From the NCBI GenBank assembly GCA_964058805.1, contig CAXKVV010001457.1:1-30505 (forward strand): DNA of 30,505 nt. The letters are read 5' to 3'. Below, one piece after another: positions 22,640-30,505 of the stretch. Under the pieces are notes generated by a model. The model worked only from the letters and a program-made list of their open reading frames with translations, was not told the origin of the DNA and did no database searches. The stretch's first letter is position 1. Each line of letters starts with the position of its first letter. The DNA is from Schoenoplectus triqueter. Lineage: Eukaryota; Streptophyta; Magnoliopsida; Poales; Cyperaceae. The translations under genes were made by a program, and so were the position numbers.

Positions 22640-23890
22640 TTATTGTTTCACGGTTTACGGAATGTAAACAAGGATGTTAACATGAGAAATGATGCTTAGA
22701 ATGAGATGGATCGAACCTACACGAAGAAATCAAGTGAAAAACACTTCTGGACAAAAATTACGGACCGAAATTATTAAAATTGTGGACCGCAATAATGAGA
22801 TTTGCTCTCTAGTTCGCTCTGTTAAGAAAGTGCAAAAATTACGGACTGACATTTTAAAATGTCGGACCACAATTTTCAGGGATGGAAGCGCGAATTTACA
22901 GTTTTAAAATAGTTTTCAAGGCTGGAAGCGCGAATTTTAACACCCCTTCGTCCCAAACATCTCTAAACTAACTGGATAATAGATCCCAAGCAAGAAAGAA
23001 GATGAAAAATACCATTAGAGAGATATTTGAAGGAGAACTCAAGAACCGGATGAGAAATCATAGATCTTCTTGGTGTATTCTTTTTTTTTTACTCTTTTCT
23101 CATGTTATGTTGTTGTTTAAACATGAATCTTTTTGCAATCTTTGACATGATTTATGGCTAAACACTATTTTAGGGGTCTAGGTATAAACTCGATAACTCA
23201 GATGGTTTAATTATACTTGTGTGTTGATCTTTTAGTTTTTGTTGTTTGTGATTGCTATTTTGTCTGAATTGAATGCATAGTTTTAATCAACTACATGTTA
23301 CCCTAGAAGTGAAAGTGGAAATCGAAAGGTAGAACTGAATCTTTTGATCCAATATAGTAATTTAGGTCGTAGACGAAGTACTTAATCGTGAAACTTATTA
23401 CCTTAGGAAAACTGAGGAAACCCTAGAAATTGTGTGAGATACCGAAAGACGAAGTACAAAATCTAGGTTATGCCAAAGTGATTCACTAATCTTTATGGGC
23501 TTAGACTTGTAAGGTGAGGTACTTAATCGTGAAACCCGAATTGTTTAGGTACGGTACCAAACCACGAAAGTATAAATTTGGTGCTAAAATCTGAAATTGA
23601 ATCCCCGACAAACACTATAACATATTAAAAGATCAAATAAAGTGAATTGACCAAATGAGTGAGAGTGAAGTTGAAAACCCCTAGAGTCATTTATTTAATA
23701 AATTTTTCAGTCGTTGTTGTTAGATTTATGCACTCTTAGTTTAATATAAAACTCTCGTTCGATTGTCTAGATTAGTGAAACTTGCGAGAACCAGTAATTC
23801 ACCCTTGTCCTTGTGGTTCGACACCCCGACTACTACTTGACTAAGTCATGCGCTTGCTGCTGAAATTAAGTATAAATTAGGGTATTTATT
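22640..23890 (+). mobile_element. Retroelement-like non-coding block with internal repeats
   Basis: The block is richer in G and C than its surroundings and is non-coding. It contains repeated words: attacggac twice (about 22,758 and 22,838), ggaagcgcgaattt twice (22,883 and 22,923), and GA[AG]GTACTTAATCGTGAAAC twice (23,375-23,394 and 23,516-23,535). It ends with a ccttgtggttcgacaccccg motif (about 23,808-23,828), which resembles the leader/LTR regions of plant LTR retrotransposons. Matching terminal repeats and a primer-binding site were not found, so it may be a solo LTR or a non-autonomous derivative. Confidence 0.4.
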
Positions 23891-24217
23891 AGCTTAGCAG
23901 ATTACACATCAGCTTGCTAGTTAGGTTGAAGGTTGTGGGATTAAATTTTGATTCATACCCTAGTTGTACTATATCCCACACCTTAAGTACATTAGGATAA
24001 TTTATCATATATTTTTTTCGATAGCTAAAATTCTTGCAAGTAGTACTAAAAACTAGTAGTTCCTTAATATGTCTATTTCGGATCATTTTTTAGTCAAAAT
24101 ACTACAAGATCGGATCTTTGGCTCGGATATCAATGTTATAAAATAAGAGTCTAAGATGGTAGTTAACCAAAATACTAAGGCATGGTCAATACAAATAGGT
24201 AAACTAGTTTAGTGATG

Positions 24218-24912
24218 ACAATAATAATAATCATAGTCGTAATCATAATAATAATAAAAATATAATCATAATCATAATATAATAATATAATAATAAGAAT
24301 ATAATCATAATCATGATAATATAATCATAATCATGATAATATAATCATAATCATGATAATATAATAATAATAGATAATCATAATCATAATCATAATCATA
24401 ATATAATAATATAATATAACATAATTAAATAATAATAAAATCATAATCATGATAATAATAAAAAAAATAATAATCATGGTTGTAATCATAATAATATAAT
24501 AATAATAATATAACCATAATCATAATATAATAATAATAAATTATAATTATAATCATAATCATCATATAATCATAATATAATAATATAATATAATATAATC
24601 AAATAATAATAAAATAATAATCATAATCATGATCATGACAATAATAATCATAGTTGTAATCATAATTATATAACCATAATCATAATATAATAATAATATA
24701 ATAATAAAATATTCATATTCATAATAATAATCATAATTATAATAATATAATAATATAATCATAATTATAATGATAATATAATATAAGAATAATCATAATA
24801 AAATCATAATCATAATAATATAATAATACTAACAGTGATGATAATATAATAATAATAATAAATCTTAATTATAATCATAATATGATAATATAATATAACA
24901 TAATCAAACAAT
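24218..24912. repeat. Long degenerate TAA/TCA microsatellite-like tract
   Basis: Almost 700 bp is built of ATA, ATC and ATG steps (aataat, ataatcataatcatgataat). A 20-bp unit is repeated exactly three times at 24,301-24,360. ORFs inside it (low-complexity Tyr/Ile/Met) are artefacts of the repeat. It is unusually long for a trinucleotide-like array and should be strongly bendable and unstable. Confidence 0.95.
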
Positions 24913-24924
24913 AATCGTTATTTC

Positions 24925-25085
24925 AATGAGAGCTAATCCGATATATCACCCATAGCTTGGTATACCGGATTAGCACTCTTCCTTCTACTTAGTCTAAAAT
25001 TCATTTAATAAATTAATTAGTTGGAATATCAGTGTTATTCCGATTTTTTGCTATTCCATAAAAGTGCCAAACGAACCTATAAAAA
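24925..25085. mobile_element. Possible end of a MITE-like element next to the microsatellite
   Basis: The words gagagctaatccgatatat and tataccggattagcactc form an imperfect inverted repeat (about 24,927-24,979). The stretch then ends with gtgccaaacgaacc (about 25,063-25,076), the inverse of the GGTTCGTTTGGCAC-type termini common in plant PIF/Harbinger or hAT elements. The opposite terminus was not found. It may lie beyond the microsatellite or be lost. Confidence 0.3.
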
Positions 25086-25089
25086 ATAT

Positions 25090-26045
25090 TGTAAAAGAAT
25101 GATAACTACAACACAAGTTTAAAATTGAGAAACAAGTTATCAATAATAAATTTGCAAATAAAGAACGAAATTCAACTTGTTCTACTATACAATTAACACA
25201 AATTAGTGAATCTCTCAACTATGAAAATCTAGCGAATATGAATTAAATAAAAAATTTCACAAAGAATGTTAAGAAAGTGAAAAAAGTAAAGGCGATAAAA
25301 TTTTAACAGAGTTTGATACAAAAACTTATGTCCTCGGGACTCATTCCCTAAATGGAGTGTCGATATATTACCACAAAAAATATTATTAAGAATATATGGA
25401 CTTGATTCATTTACAATCATAAGTAAAATAGGAGATACAAATAAAAAAAAAGAGCAACAAGTTCAAAGAAAAGAGAGCACAAAAACTTTAGAAAATGAGC
25501 ACAAATTAGCTCAAATCAAGTCAATTGAAGCTCTTAAGAGAAAATTATGATCGTTTTAGTGAAAAATTGTCAGATTTAACCGGCGGCTTAGAATTTTGTT
25601 TTCTTGTATTACATTTTTTTAGTTTTCTTATGGTATTTAGGACTATATAAGACGTATTACATAAACGAAATAATATTTAAAGAATTATTAAAAATCTATC
25701 ATAAAAATAATTTGTGGCTTATCCTTCTCTTCTCCGCCTCTAAAAGAGTTACTGCCGTTGTTATATTCATATTCATTATTAACAATTCTAAGATTTTCCT
25801 TCTATCGAAGAGAATCTTAACTAGTCTTGTGAAAATTTGTTTAAAAAAAGGATTATTTGTCTTTCATTTTGAAGTTTTTTTAGAGAAAGATAAATCTTAA
25901 TTCACAAATTTTATTTTGTATTTATAGAAATTTGAATTCATAATTTATTAAAAACTATTCTAACTAGTTACCACTTGAGTTACTAAATTATTTGGCTTTC
26001 GCTTTGAAGTTATAAAATATAAGAAAAAATATAATCAATCGCATA
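25090..26045. other. AT-rich intergenic DNA
   Basis: No gene could be supported in this stretch. The plus-strand ORF at 25,604-25,900 is Lys/Ile/Phe-rich with an AT-biased codon set and matches no family I know. The words gagtttgatacaaaaactta and cgggactcattccctaaatg near 25,310-25,355 have repeat-like character but cannot be assigned. Confidence 0.4.
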
Positions 26046-26050
26046 GGACT

Positions 26051-26200
26051 AGGGGTGTCAATCGGTCGGGTCGGGTCGGGTCATATTATTTTTTTATCCG
26101 ATCCGAATCTGACCCATTTAAATTCAGTTATCTAAAGAGTAAAGAGTGCATCTGTATTTTTAATGAAAAAATTCAGTTATCCAAATTCATTATATTAAAT
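26051..26200 (+). mobile_element. Terminus of the GGGTGTCAA repeat family
   Basis: The block starts AGGGGTGTCAATCGG and continues with three GGTCGGGTC units, then the words ATCCGATCCGAATCTGACCC. These are shared in kind with 2,540-3,000. It appears truncated after about 26,130-26,200. Confidence 0.45.
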
Positions 26201-27030
26201 ACCAGGGATTGCCTCGGATATTATAAAAGGACTCATATTCTGATATTTCTATATACTTAACATAATTTTGTCCACTAAAGAAAATCAGAAAAGAGTTGAA
26301 GGAATAATGTCTAATTAGCAATCATCACGTCCGAGAAAAATCTCTAAAAATCAGTACTTATACTTCCACTCATATCCGCTTCAAGATGTCTGCTCTTCAG
26401 AACTGTGAGTTCTAACTAATTATTTTTATTATTTTATATGAATTACTTATTTTTGGGATTTAATTTAATAATAAAATATATTATGTTTAAACGTATTTTA
26501 TATTATATATTTCAATTTTCTTTCTTTTTTTGTATTTTCATTTTGCTAAGAATTGTATCGTAGTTACGGTTGTTGAATAAACTTGTATTGAAACTAATAT
26601 CTCCAACATATAACACGGTATGAATTTAGCCTAAAAACAAAACAAAACAAAAAATAGCTTGAAAATCGCCGTTATCTGAACATTATAATACATAATTTGT
26701 ATCAACCACAATCTCCTACAATATTTGCTGCATTATGTTCTGTAATCTGTATTCACAATGATATTTTGACTCTACAAATATATTATTTATGAGTGCTCAT
26801 TATTTATAGTCTAAATTTTAAACAATCATAACATACTTTATTAAAAGAATACACTAGAGTGAAAAGTAAGTGTGTATCTGTCAACTGTCTAAATTAGTTA
26901 AGAATATATTAGCTTACCTAATAATGTATAACATCCAAATTCCAATGTTCATCACAAGTAAATAATGAGCCAAACAAAATTTATTTCAATTTCGTCGCAA
27001 TGCTGTGATCAACTTGTGAACAGGCGCAGA
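26200..27030. other. AT-rich intergenic DNA
   Basis: Nothing beyond low-complexity AT sequence and a short (ACAAA)n stretch near 26,636-26,652 is visible. Confidence 0.5.
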
Positions 27031-27054
27031 TTCGAGAGTTGTCCCTGAATTTTT

Positions 27055-27150
27055 TTTTTTATAAATACACTTTAATTATAATTATATATATATATATATT
27101 TAGAAAAAATTAAAAATATATATATATATATATATATATTTATTTATATT
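27055..27150. repeat. Paired (TA)n microsatellites
   Basis: Two runs of alternating T and A (about 27,084-27,100 and 27,116-27,139) are separated by a short A-rich spacer. Each is self-complementary, so cruciform formation and length instability are likely. Confidence 0.9.
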
Positions 27151-27549
27151 AAAGATTTTTTTTAATTTTTGATCTTATAAAAAAAATTAATTTTTGCCTT
27201 CTGAATTAAAGTCTGAATGCGCCCCCGAAGCAGATGGAAAATTTGCAGTTAGTTGTTTCCTGCTATATATGGATGGCCATGCACAAAACCGAGCAAAGAT
27301 TGCATATCAATTCGGAAATCGAGAGGACAAAAGAACAATACAATTTTGACCAGATGATGAAGTTTTATTGACTATAAAATTTTCTACAAGTAGAATGATA
27401 ATGGAGAAATTTTCGCAAAATATGAAGCTTTATATTATTATCTCAAAAACGAATGTGCATGATATAGCATACGGGTACTTTTACTTTATACAGATGACAT
27501 TATAATTTTTTGGGTTAATTTGTTGCATATTCTTCAAGTCTTATATATT

Positions 27550-27800
27550 CAGTTCAACCCGTTTAATTATATTTTATAAAAAAAATTGTGATTTAAGACT
27601 ATTTAAATCTTATATAAATGAATTATAATTAATTATATATTAAGTAATACTAAGTGATATAAAATATTTATAAATATAATTAATACTAAGTTATATAAAA
27701 TATTTATAAATATAATTAATAGATAATTTACTTTATTCGGATGGAGTGAGTCAATATGTGACCTGTTCAGATTGAATTGAAGCAGATCAAGAATAGAGGT
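27550..27800. mobile_element. Third fragment of the GGGTGTCAA repeat family, with an internal tandem duplication
   Basis: This block shares acccgtttaattatatttt with 2,701-2,719 and the following AT-rich architecture, then GGATGGAG, GACCTGTTCAGATTGAATTG and AGATCAAG words. Within it a 36-bp unit is repeated in tandem at 27,649-27,684 and 27,685-27,720 with a single mismatch. Confidence 0.4.
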
Positions 27801-27874
27801 TGTTCCAACATTATCACCATTTAGAATAATTTTTATTCTGAACATATATTTTTTAATACATAGAGAGAGTTAAT

Positions 27875-28209
27875 TCAAACATACTATATTATCATTTAAA
27901 AAAATTTCATCTTCTTGAATCTAAAGGTTCATAAAAATAGTTTTTCTTCTCATTTAAAATAATGAGTATAATATACTTAAGGTGAAACTTAATTCCTAAA
28001 ATGACTAACTTTTTTATATGATTATTTATATATTATTATGTGTTTATTTTATATTATTTATTATTATATAATTATTATTATTTAGTATTTAAAAATATTA
28101 TGTCTAAATTTTTAATGTGAAATTTTATTAAATATATTTAAAATTTAGATATTATTAATTATTTATTTGAGAACTATATTATTGGATGAATTCCGAGTTC
28201 CAACCCTAA
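27875..28209 (+). mobile_element. Helitron-like non-autonomous element, copy B
   Basis: This is the reverse-orientation relative of 18,013-18,391. It starts TCAAACATACTAT and ends ccCTAA, with a degenerate hairpin region (ttggatgaattccga) before the end. Long stretches correspond to copy A, for example TGTGAAATTTTATTAAATAT, TTAGTATTTAAAAATATT and TCTCATTTAAAATAAT. It lacks about 25 bp of copy A near the 5' end. The hairpin is better preserved in copy A. Confidence 0.55.
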
Positions 28210-29940
28210 ATCAAATAATATTTTTACCCTTTGGAATAGTACTACTTTTTTTTAATACTCTCATACTTATCTAAAAGTTATTAATTTTATTATTCTCAAA
28301 CTCTTTTATCCTTAACTATTATTTGTATAATCGCATCAAGATGAGAATGTAAGGAAAAAATTTAGGAGGCTGATAATAGTCCCCATAGTTTTATCTCCAA
28401 AGAAAATCCCCAAGCATTGACTACAATATGATCAGTGAAGCGTCTAAATCAAAAGTCACGACTGTTCATTTTATTCCGATACTATTTATATCAACCTGTA
28501 GATTTATTTACATGTAATAATTTTATTATTTATATTTTTCGTAGCACCATAATCAACTATAACCGTTTATATATTGTTTTGCCGCTATTTATATCTATAT
28601 ACATCAGATATTTATATATTTAACAAATAATGTGTTTTAAGTGTGTTTTGGGCATGTCATAGGAAAAGTCAGACGGAATCGCTATCTAGAAATAAAGTTG
28701 CAATTGAGAGATAGAAGAGAAGAAATAAAAAGTGGATGTTGAGAGAGGAAAATAAATTGGTATGAATCGCTATGGAGGAAGGGAGGAGGAAGGGAGAAGA
28801 AATAAAATGGGAGGAAACATTGATGAGAGAAGAGATGCAACTCAATTTGTGAAGTTTTCAAATTATTTTGAATTTTGTCACTAGAAAAGAAGTATTGGTT
28901 AAAGTAACAGTACTCAAAAGAGAAATTTTTGTTTGGGGACAACCACCGGGGATGAAGCGCTTGGGATAAATATATTTATCCAAAAATTTATTCTGTATTT
29001 AAACTACCGTAAGAAACACTGACACACAGAGGCAGCGTTTAATGCGCGTATCCTATAAACCAAAATACTGGTGTACAAACTTTATATTTGGCGCGACACA
29101 CGTGTCTCATATGTTTACACGCTCGTGCGTGTCCCCGCATGCGTGTGGGGTTATGTGATTCTCTGACACCGTAGCCTCCACTAATTGCGTACTGGACACA
29201 CTGCAATTACCTTTTAATCTCTTGCGAGTTGCTATACCAATCGGTAAGCGCAAACATCCGAATTCTAAATTACTTTCAAAATTCTGATGGAGTTTTTTTT
29301 CGTACATATAATGAATTTGAGAATTTATTATAGTAACTCTTAACCGCTAAAATTCAAAGTTAAAAATGTAATACAGGGTCGGTGCACACATCAAGCTCAG
29401 CTTTCTTTTCTTTTCTTTTACTTTATTTGTTTAAGGAATATGCTTGTATTTTAATTTCTCTTATTTTTTACTTTAAAAGATATCACCGTATATATCAATC
29501 CCTGTTGACCTTCACTCATTCCGTGAATTTATTTGTTGCAAATTGAGTTACGTTATTTTTTAACATGAGATTTTTTTGATGCTTGATATCAAATGTAAGC
29601 ATGCTCTCTCTAGTAAACTGCACTGCATTTACAGAATAATGTGAAATTATCCTCTGAAGTTGGTAAGAATCGCAAGTTAAGCAGGAAGTTTTTTACGATG
29701 ATACATTTTTTTAGTTTCATGCTCAAGGCGGTCACATACATACAATGGTACTATCTGACAATATCAGCTATTAAGCTAGGTACGTAACGAACTAATGGTA
29801 TAAACCAATTAGTGTTGTAACATAGAAAATATATCATCCCATGTTACTATTATTACACATCTTAAAAAAAATATCAGATGATATGCTATGCAGTAACTAC
29901 TTGTAAAAAACAAAGAAATCAATTATGCAACTTCAGACCA
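28210..29940. other. Intergenic DNA with a purine-rich tract and a GC-richer patch
   Basis: No gene is supported in this stretch. About 28,700-28,850 is strongly purine-rich on the plus strand. About 29,030-29,180 is GC-richer and contains a CACGTG G-box (29,099-29,104) within a GACACACGTGTCTC palindrome, together with several CGTG words. An ORF at 29,107-29,307 on the minus strand shows no family resemblance. Confidence 0.4.
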
Positions 29941-30328
29941 CCAAATACTTCAGCTTAAACGTTAGTGTGATGATGCTCTCTGTCTCTCCCTCAATCCACA
30001 GGCTTCTCCTGAAACAAATTTCTGGCGTTATAAGATGCTTCAGCAGTCTTTGAAATCCTACCCACAAGTGCTCCCTCACATATAACACTCAAATTTACCA
30101 CATTTTGCTAACTTCTTCAATATCAGTTTAAAGTTTCCCAGAATGATATCCGGCCATTTAGAGTAAAAAAAAAAAATTGTCACCTTTTTAAGCTACCCTG
30201 ATCCTGTGCTCCATACAAGTTCCCTATGGCTCCTTGGACAACTAGCCACAGATGGACCCAACTTTGTCTATTAAGTTGCCAAAGGTGGATATAAAAGAAG
30301 AGCTCCAAATAATTTACCTTGCATCTTG

Positions 30329-30505
30329 TCAAATCATTTTTCGAAATGGATCAAGCCATACAGGAGCATATGTGCCATTGTGTAACCACCAGTCGTACAG
30401 GAGTGCGTAAGGCACCACGTAACCATCAGCTGTGCCTGTGACTGTTATTGACCCATGCAGATTGCTTACACTTTGAGGGGCTGGATATTCTGCCGTTGAG
30501 GTGTG
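30329..30505 (-). CDS. C-terminal coding exon of an unrecognised protein (truncated by window edge)
   Basis: The minus-strand frame is open from the window edge for 58 codons and then TGA. The composition is coding-like, with balanced residues and GC content well above its surroundings. The last residues include VTGTADGYVVPYALLYDWW, LHNGTYAPVWLD and PFRKMI, so the segment is rich in Trp and Tyr. I do not recognise the family. A good 5' splice site (CAAG/GTAAAT at 30,319-30,314) lies just after the stop, and TTTCAG near 30,014-30,019 could be its acceptor, which suggests an intron in the 3' UTR. The remaining exons lie beyond the right edge. Confidence 0.6.
   Translation of the reverse strand, partial: HTSTAEYPAPQSVSNLHGSITVTGTADGYVVPYALLYDWWLHNGTYAPVWLDPFRKMI

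Noticed and set aside
24241..24400. CRISPR-like regular repeats
   Set aside because: The 20-bp units are contiguous, without unique spacers, and the genome is a plant nuclear genome.
24562..24762. Minus-strand ORF rich in Tyr, Ile and Met
   Set aside because: It is produced by the TAA/TCA low-complexity tract and has no protein-like composition.
25604..25900. Plus-strand ORF of 98 codons with hydrophobic stretches
   Set aside because: Hydrophobicity follows from T-rich sequence. There is no family match and no introns or promoter are visible.
28682..28942. Minus-strand ORF rich in Ser, Phe and Pro
   Set aside because: It mirrors the purine-rich tract on the plus strand, so it is a compositional artefact.

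Overview
This window is nuclear DNA from a flowering plant, most likely a eudicot. It is strongly AT-rich, its genes are split by many short GT-AG introns, the two recognisable proteins are plant cell-wall enzymes, and the long gene-poor stretches hold decayed plant-type transposons. The species cannot be fixed from sequence alone. There is no operon structure, CRISPR array or phage, and I found no tRNA or rRNA gene.

Left part (1-12,900): two minus-strand genes stand in tandem. At 1-1,521 lies the 5' portion (five exons, the last cut by the window edge) of a rhamnogalacturonate lyase gene with a clear TATA box. At 5,377-11,855 lies a complete 17-exon gene for a GH51 alpha-L-arabinofuranosidase. 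Every splice junction could be placed and the reading frame is intact (666 codons). The two products would act on the same wall polymer: the lyase cuts the rhamnogalacturonan I backbone, and the arabinofuranosidase trims its arabinan side chains. The introns of the second gene carry small repeats: a SINE-like (TTG)n tail, a possible LINE tail, and a perfect 24-bp inverted repeat. A more GC-rich leader/promoter block lies at about 12,465-12,890.

Middle part (12,900-25,100): no intact gene is visible. A diverged segment of about 1.8 kb is present twice (about 15,010-16,860 and 19,975-21,830). The first copy is interrupted by a 373-bp long-TIR element with a perfect 9-bp target duplication, and the second copy shows the empty site. 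Between the copies lies a decayed L1-type LINE (about 17,000-18,960, minus strand) that itself contains a hAT-like MITE and a Helitron-like element. Further right are a decayed Copia gag fragment, a retroelement-like block with internal repeats, and a microsatellite-like tract of about 700 bp.

Right part (25,100-30,505): AT-rich intergenic DNA with a second copy of the Helitron-like element in opposite orientation, tandem repeats and a small GC-richer block. At the very end (30,329-30,505) is the C-terminal coding exon of an unrecognised minus-strand gene.

I see no evidence of a new multi-gene system. The most informative structures are the nested and dated transposon insertions and the physical pairing of two pectin-acting enzymes.
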